From Rhodospirillaceae bacterium (GTDB lineage Bacteria; Pseudomonadota; Alphaproteobacteria; MPNO01; UBA2964), in assembly GCA_002709075.1 (NCBI GenBank), contig PAPV01000012.1, positions 43,572-107,571 of the forward strand: DNA of 64,000 nt, written 5' to 3'. The notes below the pieces were generated by a model. It saw only the letters and a program-made list of their open reading frames with translations, was not told the origin of the DNA and did no database searches. Each line of letters starts with the position of its first letter. The stretch's first letter is position 1. This document shows, one piece after another, positions 38,331-46,973 of the stretch. The translations under genes and the position numbers were made by a program.

Positions 38331-41072
38331 TTATATTTTAATTTTTAAATCATCTATGGCTGCCCGTAATCTGTCAGGAGTGCATGGAGCATGAAGAACT
38401 CGTACACCTGTTGCATGATAAATGCCGCCAAAAATTGCTGGAGCGGTTGCGCAAAGAGCAGGTTCCCCTATTCCTTTGGCACCCCACGGGCCAGAGGGCT
38501 CAGAAACTTCAACTATATGGATTTTGATAGGAGGAATGTCACCAATCGTAGGTATTAAATAGTCATGCAAGTTTTCTGTATTGCCTGGTATGTATTCTTC
38601 CATTATCGCAAGGCCTATACCTTGGGCAGTCCCGCCTTCGATTTGCCCTTCTACCTGCATGGGATTTAGAGCTTTACCTACGTCATGCGCAGCATTTATT
38701 TCTAATACTCGTACTGTTCCCAAAGCACAATCAACTTCTACCATGGCGGTTTGTGCTGCAAACCCATACGTACCATAAGGATTCCCTTGCCCATTATTGT
38801 CTAATTGTGTGACTGGAGGATCAAAATATCCCTCACCAACAAAAACGTCGCCTGTTGGCTTCATCTTTGGAAGGGATGTAAGATCAATATGATGTGTTTC
38901 TTCATTATCACGAACAATTAGGACTCCTCCGTCTATCTCAATAACTGCATCTGTTCCAGCATTTGCTAATCTTAATACTTGAGATCGCAGTTTTTCTCCT
39001 GCAATTTTCACGGCATTGCCCGATACATATGCCTGGCGTGAGGCGGAACTTTTCCCCGCATCAGGAGTTCGATCGGTATCTCCCCAAACTAATTGTATTT
39101 GTCTCATTGGAACACCAACGGCATCTGCGGCTGCTTGAACAAGGGTAGTGTTCGTACCTTGTCCAATGTCCTGTGCCCCAGAATAAAGTGTAATGCGACC
39201 CTCAGCTGAAATACCTATCCGCATGTGAGATGGATTGGATAGTGAGGTGTTACCACATCCATACCACATACAACCTATGCCAACGCCCCTTCGTAGATCA
39301 CCATTTTGATTAGTATTAAAATGGTGCGCGAGCTTTCGTGCCGATCTCCAATTTGGTCTTAATGATTCAAGGCATTTTTTAAGTCCAACGCTTTGTAATT
39401 CTTGACCGGTGGACGTCTTTTGCCCACTACGTAGAGCATTTTGCATCCTAAATTCGAGTGGGTCGATACCTGTTCTCTCTGCCATTTCATCTATCAGTGC
39501 CTCATGTACTATTGCAGATTGTGGGACACCAAATCCACGGAAGGCTCCTGCAACTGGTTGATTTGTGAAAACGGCTTTCGCTTTTGCTTTCACGGATGGG
39601 ACATAATACGGACCAGTAGCATGAATAGGAACACGGTCTTTTACGGTTAGACCCCATGACACATATGCACCGGTATTAAAATCACCATTGAAGTCAAAGC
39701 CCGTTAGTATTCCCTTCTTGTTGCATCCATATCTTGCAGAAATCTTTGACGGGTGTCGCTTAGTAGTTGCCACCATACTTTCCCAACGATTGTAAGCCAT
39801 TCTTACAGGCTTTTGAAGTTTCCAAGCTGCAATAGATAAAAATAATTGAACGGATAGGTCTAATTTACCACCAAAGCCGCCACCGCAGGCAGTAGGAATA
39901 ATTCTAACATTCTCAGGATCAATGCCAATCAACTGAGCGATTTCATCTCGGTCCATATAAGGTGATTGTGTAGTAGCGTGAATTTCCAAACGATTGCCAA
40001 CTCTTCTAGCCCAACCAGCCTCAGGCTCAATATATGCATGCTCAACAAAACTGGTGGTAAAATCTTTTTCGACAGTTATCTCACTAGATAAAAAAGCTGC
40101 GTCGCTATCGCCCTTTTCCACATAACCAGTGGCCAAAATATTACCACGTTTGTCTTCGTGTATAATATGGGCCCCATCAGCCAAGGCTTCATCTATATTT
40201 TTAATGGATGCTTGTTCATTCCACATGACTGGTAGGTCACTATCACGCACACTGTTGATGGTATGGTAACTTCCAACAAGTGCCATAATTGGTTCGCCGC
40301 GATAACGTACTTGTGATTGTGCTAATGCTGGTTGGTCTTTAACATCTGGATAGATTCCATACCCGTTATTCCCAGGAATATCTTTGGCGGTTATTATATC
40401 TGTGATTCCTTCATGCTCGCTAATAAATCTTTTTAGGTCTCCAATTTCAAACGTTGCTCTCCAAAAAGGCGACCGAATTGCTTTAATCCAAAGTGCACTG
40501 GCTGGTGCACCATCATCACCAAAAATTTCATGACCAGTTAATTTAGGCACACCATCTGTTTTAATTGCATTCGCACCAACTGCGTTCCCTCTAATAGGTT
40601 CTTTGATGTCAATATTTTCGCGTTTGCAAGCGTCACTAACGGCTTGAATTATTTTTTGATATCCGGTGCATCGGCATAACACACCACCTAATGCATCTCG
40701 GATTTCATCGTGTGTAGGATTAGGATAGTTTTCTAGTAAATCACTTGCCGCCATTAGCATGCCGGGCGTGCATATGCCACATTGAGCGGCACCGCATGCA
40801 AGAAACGATTTTTGTAATTTATTTAGAACTCCGTTTTGTGCAAGTCCTTCAATCGTGGTAATTTTGCGCCGCTCTGCCTGTGCTATTGGCATGATGCATG
40901 AACAAATTTGTTTTCCGTCCAGTAGAATTGTGCATGCCCCGCAGTCTCCCCCATCACATCCGATTTTTGTTCCAGTTAAACCTATGCTTTCGCGGATAAC
41001 AAATGCGAGCCGCTCAGCTGGTGAATTGTTTACGGTGTAATTTTCCCCATTTACATTTAGCGTTATGCACAT
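38331..41072 (-). CDS. molybdenum hydroxylase with fused 2Fe-2S and Mo domains (aldehyde oxidoreductase-like)
   Basis: The 913-aa protein joins two subunits of the xanthine dehydrogenase family. Residues 1-80 are a plant-type ferredoxin (GCDGGDCGACTILLDGKQICSC). Residues 90-155 are the helical second 2Fe-2S domain (CGAAQCGICTPGM, GVLCRCTGYQKI). The rest is the Mo-pterin domain with GGGFGGKLDLSVQ, AGAFRGFGVPQS, DIGQGTNTTL and the catalytic Glu in GAKGIGEPALCA. The layout and length resemble aldehyde oxidoreductase of Desulfovibrio (about 907 aa). Here, though, a separate FAD subunit is encoded just upstream, with a 10-bp overlap. The substrate is likely an aldehyde, purine-like or N-heterocyclic compound; it is not determinable. 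Confidence 0.9.
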   Translation of the reverse strand: MCITLNVNGENYTVNNSPAERLAFVIRESIGLTGTKIGCDGGDCGACTILLDGKQICSCIMPIAQAERRKITTIEGLAQNGVLNKLQKSFLACGAAQCGICTPGMLMAASDLLENYPNPTHDEIRDALGGVLCRCTGYQKIIQAVSDACKRENIDIKEPIRGNAVGANAIKTDGVPKLTGHEIFGDDGAPASALWIKAIRSPFWRATFEIGDLKRFISEHEGITDIITAKDIPGNNGYGIYPDVKDQPALAQSQVRYRGEPIMALVGSYHTINSVRDSDLPVMWNEQASIKNIDEALADGAHIIHEDKRGNILATGYVEKGDSDAAFLSSEITVEKDFTTSFVEHAYIEPEAGWARRVGNRLEIHATTQSPYMDRDEIAQLIGIDPENVRIIPTACGGGFGGKLDLSVQLFLSIAAWKLQKPVRMAYNRWESMVATTKRHPSKISARYGCNKKGILTGFDFNGDFNTGAYVSWGLTVKDRVPIHATGPYYVPSVKAKAKAVFTNQPVAGAFRGFGVPQSAIVHEALIDEMAERTGIDPLEFRMQNALRSGQKTSTGQELQSVGLKKCLESLRPNWRSARKLAHHFNTNQNGDLRRGVGIGCMWYGCGNTSLSNPSHMRIGISAEGRITLYSGAQDIGQGTNTTLVQAAADAVGVPMRQIQLVWGDTDRTPDAGKSSASRQAYVSGNAVKIAGEKLRSQVLRLANAGTDAVIEIDGGVLIVRDNEETHHIDLTSLPKMKPTGDVFVGEGYFDPPVTQLDNNGQGNPYGTYGFAAQTAMVEVDCALGTVRVLEINAAHDVGKALNPMQVEGQIEGGTAQGIGLAIMEEYIPGNTENLHDYLIPTIGDIPPIKIHIVEVSEPSGPWGAKGIGEPALCATAPAIFGGIYHATGVRVLHAPCTPDRLRAAIDDLKIKI

Positions 41073-41911
41073 ACCTTTTTCCCTAATTCTGCAAGATTGC
41101 GTCTCAGCAGGGTAAGAGCTACTTCTTTTCGGTATGAACTTGTAGCGCGGATATCGTTTATTGGGTTTAAGACATCGAGATGGTGCCGTTGAACTATACA
41201 GCCGATCAAAGGGGAGATTTTTTTTCCTTTAAGATCCCATTCTAGCTTGTTAATTCTTGTTGCAATTGGAGAACAAGACCCAACCGCAATACGCGCAGCA
41301 GATATATGATTAGTTTCATTAAACTCCAACACTGTAGACACCATTGCAATAGATATAACCAAATAACGCCGGCTTCCTAATTTTTGAAAATTTGAAACCG
41401 AATGGAATTTGGGCTTTGGGATTAATATTCCTGTTACAAGTTCATCCAATTTCCTGATGGTTTTTTTATTTCCTGTTAAGAAGCATTCAAGGTTAACAAT
41501 CCGTTTTTCTGTTGATGTTTGCAGCTCCACGTGCGCATTGAGCGCAAGCAAGGGTGGAACTCCATCGGCTGCTGGCGAAGCGTTGCAAATGTTCCCTCCA
41601 ATCGTCGCCACGTTTTGGATTTGACGTCCACCTAACTCGCGTGCGGCTAGTTTAAGTCCATTGAAAAGCGATGGTAAACGTGTTTCTATTATATCCGACC
41701 AAGTTGTGGTTGCCCCAATTCGCCAAAATTCTCCATTATCGCTAATTCCGCGCAGCGATATAATTCGTGTGATATCTAGTACGTTGTCTTTCACAAAAGA
41801 TCCCACCAGTTTGGGATAAAAATCAGTTCCGCCTGCAAGAGGCGTAAAATTTTTTCCAGAAAGCACCTCTAATGCTATTTCAAGGTTCTCTGGAACCACA
41901 TATTGAGGCAT
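41063..41911 (-). CDS. molybdenum hydroxylase FAD-binding subunit
   Basis: This 282-aa protein is the CoxM/XdhB-type FAD subunit. It carries the two FAD-binding signatures FTPLAGGTDFYPKL (AGGTD) and NVATIGGNICNASPAADG (TIGGN). A C-terminal CO_deh_flav_C domain with AARIAVGSCSPIATRI follows. Its 3' end overlaps the fused 2Fe-2S/Mo gene by 10 bp, so the two form a translationally coupled operon encoding a complete enzyme. Confidence 0.92.
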   Translation of the reverse strand: MPQYVVPENLEIALEVLSGKNFTPLAGGTDFYPKLVGSFVKDNVLDITRIISLRGISDNGEFWRIGATTTWSDIIETRLPSLFNGLKLAARELGGRQIQNVATIGGNICNASPAADGVPPLLALNAHVELQTSTEKRIVNLECFLTGNKKTIRKLDELVTGILIPKPKFHSVSNFQKLGSRRYLVISIAMVSTVLEFNETNHISAARIAVGSCSPIATRINKLEWDLKGKKISPLIGCIVQRHHLDVLNPINDIRATSSYRKEVALTLLRRNLAELGKKVCA

Positions 41912-41978
41912 CTAATTCTCCAATGACCGTGTTTTTGAATCAACAGCGCTTGCTTTTTTATTCTTAGTATTTGTTTTA

Positions 41979-41998
41979 AGCCCCCCTTTTGGGGGGCT
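41979..41998. terminator. GC-rich perfect hairpin
   Basis: AGCCCCCC-TTTT-GGGGGGCT is an 8-bp perfect stem with a T4/A4 loop between the VOC gene and the FAD-subunit gene, both on the minus strand. Read on that strand it is followed by TTAAAACAAAT, a weak U tract. It would end the VOC transcript before the molybdenum hydroxylase operon. The rest of 41912-42202 holds nothing I recognise. Confidence 0.5.
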
Positions 41999-42202
41999 AA
42001 CCAAATTTTTGGCCAATGCAAATAATTTGATTCGTGCACAACCTATGTTTTGATATTGCGATGCCGCAGCATTTATCAAGATAACAATAGAGTTACAGAT
42101 TTTATTTTCTGTAGATCCTTGATAGAGCCTACGGAAAAAGTAACACAGGCTGCTTTTTCATTTAACCTGTCATATTTCTCGGCCAATCGTGGTTTCTAAT
42201 TT

Positions 42203-42571
42203 TTATCCACGCAATTCAATCTGTTCGCCATCAGGCCCCTCGAAAACTGTTCTTCGCCAACCCTCCTCAGATGGAACTCTTGCTGCAGTTTCATATGGTT
42301 CAGTGAGGCATTTTACACCATTTTGTTTCAATGCCGCTATTGCAACATCAAGATTATCTGTTTCAAAACAAAAATGAAAACCCTTCATATCGCCATCTGG
42401 TGAATGGGTAAGCTCCAGGACGGTATCTCCTAACTTCATGTAGGCAATCCTAAAACCAGGCCCAGCTCTGTGTTCAAAGTATTTGTGACAACCAAAATTA
42501 GTTTCATAAAATTTAATTGATTGGTCTAAATCTTCTACATGAAGGGCAACGTGATCTATCCTTTTGTACAT
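42203..42571 (-). CDS. VOC-family protein (glyoxalase/methylmalonyl-CoA epimerase-like)
   Basis: This single-domain vicinal-oxygen-chelate protein has 122 residues. The fold's ligand positions are visible: His in RIDHVALHVEDL at the start, Glu in TVLELTHSP near residue 58, His in GFHFCFETDNL near residue 68, and Glu in EQIELRG at the end. It also has SIKFYETNFG and RRTVFEGPDGEQIEL, typical of lactoylglutathione lyase-like proteins. The ORF track begins at a TTG (42592); ATG 42571 is preferred because AAGGAGAA precedes it. Its substrate is unknown. Confidence 0.82.
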   Translation of the reverse strand: MYKRIDHVALHVEDLDQSIKFYETNFGCHKYFEHRAGPGFRIAYMKLGDTVLELTHSPDGDMKGFHFCFETDNLDVAIAALKQNGVKCLTEPYETAARVPSEEGWRRTVFEGPDGEQIELRG

Positions 42572-42731
42572 GAAAAAATTCTCCTTCTCCAAGTTCCTGT
42601 AATTTAGCGGTTTAATATAACTAATTAAAACCGCATTTTATTTTTTAAGTAGCCAAAGCACGCGAATGCCGTATAGCATCAAAGATTATAAAAGCGGATG
42701 TTCAGATTATGCAATGGAGTAAATAAGAAGC

Positions 42732-43511
42732 ATGCAGGAAACAATTGGCACTGAGATTCCATCGGTAAAGAATCTGGTTAGCGCCGAGGAATGGCAGGCA
42801 AGAGTTGATCTTGCCTGTGCGTATCGGATTGTAGATTTTTATGGGTGGACTAATGTAATAGCTAACCATATTTCTCTTCGTGTTCCCGGGAAAGCGGATA
42901 ACTTTTTGATTAATCCTTACGGGCTAATGTACGACGAAGTGACCGCTTCAAGCCTAGTCAAGATAGATCTTGAAGGAAATAAAGTAATTGAAAGTATTTT
43001 TGAGATTAATCAGGCCGGATTTGTGCTGCATTCCGCTATTCATGCCGCTCGTGCAGATGTAGTTTGTGCGATTCACACCCATACTGAGGCAGGTATGGCG
43101 GTGTCTGCACAAAAGTGCGGATTATTACCAATCACGATGGCGGCTATTCGTTTTTACGGAAACCTTGCTTATCACGAGTATGAGGGTGTTATTTTGGACT
43201 TAGCGGAGCAGGAAAATATCGTTAAACATCTCGGCGACAAATATGCAATGATTCTTCAAAATCATGGGTTGCTGACTTTGGGAAGAAATCTGGGCGAAGC
43301 ATTTTATTTGATGTATAATTTAGAAAAAGCTTGTCGTTCGCAGTTGGCAGCAATGGCATCTGGCACAGACTTGAATATTCCTGAAAAATCAATCCTTGAA
43401 AAATCATCAGCGCAAAGCTGGTTAGCGAACAATAGGTTTACCGAGATGCATCCGACCTGGCCTGCTTTAATGAGAAAAATGGATCGTATTGACCCAAGCT
43501 TTAGAACTTAA
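42732..43511 (+). CDS. class II aldolase/adducin family protein
   Basis: This 259-aa protein belongs to the zinc-dependent class II (L-fuculose-phosphate type) aldolase fold. The zinc ligands are seen in VVCAIHTHTEAGMAVS (HxH) and ILQNHGLLTLG (His). ANHISLRVPG and FLINPYGLMYDEVTASSLVKIDLEGN are family-typical. Related proteins act as aldolases or as decarboxylases in aromatic pathways. It is transcribed alone, facing away from the VOC gene. Specific activity cannot be assigned. Confidence 0.87.
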   Translation: MQETIGTEIPSVKNLVSAEEWQARVDLACAYRIVDFYGWTNVIANHISLRVPGKADNFLINPYGLMYDEVTASSLVKIDLEGNKVIESIFEINQAGFVLHSAIHAARADVVCAIHTHTEAGMAVSAQKCGLLPITMAAIRFYGNLAYHEYEGVILDLAEQENIVKHLGDKYAMILQNHGLLTLGRNLGEAFYLMYNLEKACRSQLAAMASGTDLNIPEKSILEKSSAQSWLANNRFTEMHPTWPALMRKMDRIDPSFRT

Positions 43512-43828
43512 ACTACTCTTTTTCACTTTTTAGTAACAAATGATATTGATCTTTTTAAGGGTGCGTAAAAAAATATCGCTTCTCCTATTTTAAGTACTAC
43601 ATCTGAGTAGTATCCCAACAGCAATCAACCTGAGAATAAATCATCTAACCTGTCAATTAGAAAAAATTATTAAATGCAGCAATGAGGGGTTAAAATTATA
43701 TTTTAAAGCATTTGCAGATGTTCTTGTTGATATTGTATTTATAAATTTTACTCATGCACAGGTTAATGAGCCAATTTGGTTTTGTTGACCAGAAACTCAT
43801 CTGACCTAAAAACATGAAGTATTAAAGT
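43512..43828. other. AT-rich intergenic region
   Basis: These 317 bp between the class II aldolase gene and acuI are AT-rich. I see no ORF of note, no tRNA and no strong hairpin. The acuI promoter presumably lies in the last 100 bp. Confidence 0.5.
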
Positions 43829-43843
43829 TTGGAGGGGGGTTAT

Positions 43844-44839
43844 ATGACTGAGTCTTTCCGAGGTCTTTTAATTGAGAAAAATAAAGGACTTATCAAAGCG
43901 TCAGTAAAATCGCTTAAAAACGAGCAATTGCCAAGTGGCGATACAATAGTAAATGTCTCTTATTCTTCTTTGAACTACAAAGACGGTATGATCTTAGAGG
44001 GAATGGGAAGAATAGTGCGTCATTATCCTCACATTCCGGGAATCGATTTTGTGGGTGAGGTTGAAACTACCGTGAGTAACAAATTCAATTCAGGTGATAA
44101 AGTAATTCTTACAGGCTGGCGTGTTGGTGAAACCCGTTGGGGGGGATTTTCAGAAAAAGTATGTGTGCAAGCAGATTGGCTGATACCACTGCCGGAGAAT
44201 ATGACATTTCAAAATGCAATGGTGGTTGGCACAGCGGGCCTTACAGCTATGCTTGCACTTATGGCGTTAGAGGATAAAGGGGTACATCCAGATCAGGGTC
44301 CGGTGTTAGTCACTGGTGCAAATGGTGGGGTGGGTGGATTGGCTATTGCTTTGTTAAAAGCGAATGGATACCAAGTTCATGCATCAACCGGTCGGCCACA
44401 GTTGGCTCAAAGACTCCGTTCACTTGGCGCAGATGAAATAATTAATCGTGCTGAACTTAATATTAAGGCTGAACGCCCATTGCAGACTGAGACATGGGCT
44501 GGCGCAATCGATACAGTAGGTGGAAATTCACTCGCTAACATATTAGGCCATATAAAATATGGGGGCTCAGTAGCATGCTGTGGCCTTGCTAGCGGTAGTG
44601 CGTTTCATACTACTGTGATACCATTTCTATTGCGCGCGGTTAATTTGCTCGGGATCGACTCAGTGATGTGTTCCACTGCAAAGCGACTGCAAGCTTGGAA
44701 GAGGATAGAAAAAGATCTTTCAAACAGTGCGTTTAAGACATTAATAAACATGATAAGCCTTGATGATGTCCCAAAATATAGCAAAGAAATTTTGCGGGGA
44801 AGAACTGCGGGCCGGATTGTTGTTGATATAAATGTCTAA
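43844..44839 (+). CDS. acuI: acryloyl-CoA reductase, YhdH/AcuI-type MDR
   Basis: AcuI reduces acryloyl-CoA to propionyl-CoA with NADPH; marine bacteria use it in DMSP and acrylate metabolism and in detoxification. The 331-aa protein is a zinc-free medium-chain reductase. Typical stretches are VSYSSLNYKDGMILEGMGRI, HIPGIDFVGEV and GWRVGETRWGGFSEKV. The NADPH site is TGANGGVGGLAIALL, and DSVMCSTAKRLQAW follows. The ORF track starts at TTG 43829; ATG 43844 is chosen because GGAGGGGGG precedes it. No dddP- or dddL-like DMSP lyase gene is in the window. Confidence 0.9.
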   Translation: MTESFRGLLIEKNKGLIKASVKSLKNEQLPSGDTIVNVSYSSLNYKDGMILEGMGRIVRHYPHIPGIDFVGEVETTVSNKFNSGDKVILTGWRVGETRWGGFSEKVCVQADWLIPLPENMTFQNAMVVGTAGLTAMLALMALEDKGVHPDQGPVLVTGANGGVGGLAIALLKANGYQVHASTGRPQLAQRLRSLGADEIINRAELNIKAERPLQTETWAGAIDTVGGNSLANILGHIKYGGSVACCGLASGSAFHTTVIPFLLRAVNLLGIDSVMCSTAKRLQAWKRIEKDLSNSAFKTLINMISLDDVPKYSKEILRGRTAGRIVVDINV

Positions 44840-44853
44840 ATCTCCAAAAGTAG

Positions 44854-44879
44854 TTGAAAGTGGAGACTAAGACTTTCAA
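44854..44879. terminator. hairpin between convergent genes
   Basis: TTGAAAGT and ACTTTCAA form a perfect 8-bp stem with a 10-nt loop between the ends of acuI and the dioxygenase beta-subunit gene. No long U tract follows on either strand; it may act as a weak bidirectional terminator. Confidence 0.35.
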
Positions 44880-44924
44880 ATTGGCTGATAGCAAAAACGA
44901 TATGACCGTTTTAGATATAGCTAA

Positions 44925-45398
44925 TTATATTGGAATAACCATAAGTGTATCAACTCGCCGGGAGTCAAACACACATATTCTACTATGAAACATTGGTTTA
45001 TCAGCTTCAAAAACTATTTTATCAACATACTTTCCAGTACTAAACACTGATACATCACCCTCATCCATGGTGCGTATGACCGTGTAACTCGTTTGGGCAT
45101 GCCAAACGCTATCTTCTTCGCCTCGAATTCGGATAGCGCTTAAAAGATGGCGATATACATGTGGTTCATAGATGTTGGCGTTCCGAAGTGAGACCATACG
45201 ATCAACTAGCATTCCGCGACTAATGCAAGTGATGACTCCTACAGGCATTCCTGCTTCATGATCGGCTCGCGAAATTACTTGATAAAAACATTTTTCAGTG
45301 AAAAATTCTGGCCATTCCTCAAGGCGGTCATCATCTATGCAATGTGCATAATCATACATAAGATTTTTTATTTTTCTTTCCGCTTCCTCAAAGGTCAT
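44925..45398 (-). CDS. aromatic-ring-hydroxylating dioxygenase beta subunit
   Basis: The small (structural) subunit of Rieske dioxygenases adopts an NTF2-like fold. The 157-aa protein shows MYDYAHCIDDDRLEEWPEFFTEKCFYQVISR near the N-terminus, RHLLSAIRIRG in the middle and DSRRVDTLMVIPI at the end. All match the BphE/HcaF-type family. It lies 15 bp downstream of the alpha subunit gene on the same strand, so the two form one operon and an alpha-beta hexamer is expected. Confidence 0.9.
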   Translation of the reverse strand: MTFEEAERKIKNLMYDYAHCIDDDRLEEWPEFFTEKCFYQVISRADHEAGMPVGVITCISRGMLVDRMVSLRNANIYEPHVYRHLLSAIRIRGEEDSVWHAQTSYTVIRTMDEGDVSVFSTGKYVDKIVFEADKPMFHSRICVFDSRRVDTLMVIPI

Positions 45399-45413
45399 TT
45401 AATGCTTCTTTCC

Positions 45414-46670
45414 TCACACATTCATCAAGGTGCGCCAGCCATTCCAAAATCCTCGGATAGAAACCTCTGTTGCTCGTGAGTTTTTGCTTGGCTCCACATT
45501 TCGGCCACCCATCTCAAGAACCGTTAGACTGCTACCATCTCTTACCGTCGCCCGTTGAACCCAACCGCCAACTACTCCATCTTCCATTGAGATTAAACCC
45601 GCAGGTCCAATCATGTTACTTTGGGTTACTCTGATACCACGTTCTTCATCTGTATCTGCAGCAGTTCCTAGCACCCACCATATAAGCTCGCAATTTTCTG
45701 GGCCTTTTGGTACACATAGACGTAATGCGAGAGAATTATATATTTGCTGACAAACAAAGTTTGGATACACTGACTGTATTGCTAGTGTTGTTCCACAATT
45801 AAATTCCTGCCATTTTTTTATAAGAGATGGATCAGCCATCTCAAATCCGTGGTCCATAGCGTGTAAATTCTTTCCTTTGTAAGCGTCCTCGGCTCCGCTT
45901 TCACTTTTATCGATTGAGTAGCTTATATGGTGCCACCCTTCGGAAGACAACTTTATACCCCCATCCATTGTAAGGCGATTTATCCCAAAGGCAGCTTGGA
46001 ACATGTGCAATAGACTAGCGTGATACGAGTCGCGCACATTCTCCATGTAAAGTTTCCAGTTGTTAGGCATGTATTGATGATGCATCCCAATGATTTTCAT
46101 TTTTCGGCCAACTACACGATCTAAATTCGAACGCATTTCATCGCCTAAATAGGATGACAATTCCTCAACAGAGTTGTCAAAACTAGCAAACACCAAATCG
46201 TTATAGGTATCCACTTTAAGACAAGGCATTCCTCGTCCCTCCATAGAAAAATCTTTGGGCATACCCCCACGACCTCCAATACCCCTTCGAAACGCAACAG
46301 AAGTTAGCTTTCCTTTGAGATCGTAAATCCAGTTATGGTAAACACACGTCAGGTGCTTCGCGTTTCCTCTGGTCTTAGTGCAGACTAAGTTTCCTCGATG
46401 GCAGCATTTATTTACCAAAACGTTGATACTTTTGTCATCAGATCGGACCATTACAACCGGGGTATCTCCAACGTATCGGGTGACATAATCTCCAGTTTTT
46501 GGCACCTCGGATGCTAATCCAACAAAATTCCAAATCTTGCCACGGAAAATTCTTTGCTGTTCCTCTGCATAAATCTCAGGGTCTGTATATATGCGATAAG
46601 GAACTTGGTGTACCCCCTGACCCGGCCAATCAACACGCTGTTTTAGGTTTTCGGTCGTCATAGCACACAT
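45414..46670 (-). CDS. Rieske aromatic-ring-hydroxylating dioxygenase alpha subunit
   Basis: The alpha subunit carries the Rieske cluster and the mononuclear iron that oxygenates the ring. The Rieske ligands are in NKCCHRGN (CxH) and LTCVYHNW (CxxH) near residues 90-110. The mononuclear iron ligands lie in ENVRDSYHASLLHMFQ near residue 210. The 418-aa length is normal. The sequence looks closest to anthranilate/salicylate/terephthalate-type oxygenases, which act on aromatic acids, but this is judged by eye. GGAGG 7 nt upstream supports the start. No ferredoxin or reductase gene is nearby. Confidence 0.92.
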   Translation of the reverse strand: MCAMTTENLKQRVDWPGQGVHQVPYRIYTDPEIYAEEQQRIFRGKIWNFVGLASEVPKTGDYVTRYVGDTPVVMVRSDDKSINVLVNKCCHRGNLVCTKTRGNAKHLTCVYHNWIYDLKGKLTSVAFRRGIGGRGGMPKDFSMEGRGMPCLKVDTYNDLVFASFDNSVEELSSYLGDEMRSNLDRVVGRKMKIIGMHHQYMPNNWKLYMENVRDSYHASLLHMFQAAFGINRLTMDGGIKLSSEGWHHISYSIDKSESGAEDAYKGKNLHAMDHGFEMADPSLIKKWQEFNCGTTLAIQSVYPNFVCQQIYNSLALRLCVPKGPENCELIWWVLGTAADTDEERGIRVTQSNMIGPAGLISMEDGVVGGWVQRATVRDGSSLTVLEMGGRNVEPSKNSRATEVSIRGFWNGWRTLMNV

Positions 46671-46973
46671 AGCAACGCCTCCATATTAATGCTGTTAGAG
46701 CTATCCATTTATTGGGATTTTTATACTACCGTCTGACACGTTGGATTCTTCGACAATAGTTCCCTTAATAAATTTTTTGCAACTTTGATTTCAACGGTTG
46801 TGGATTGTGATTGCATTTTATTAACTCAAATTCATTTAAGAAATTATATAGTTGATAAGACCTTCTTATTATCACTTTTGACGATTTTAAGGTCTCCTTT
46901 AAAAACTTGAATATTGCACCTGTTTTTGAGAAGCATATTGAGAAATTGGGTGCCCGGGCGTTTTTTAGAAATT
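46671..46973. other. AT-rich intergenic region
   Basis: These 303 bp separate the decarboxylase-like gene from the dioxygenase alpha gene on the same strand. I see only shadow ORFs and no clear terminator or ncRNA. The dioxygenase promoter is expected here. Confidence 0.5.
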
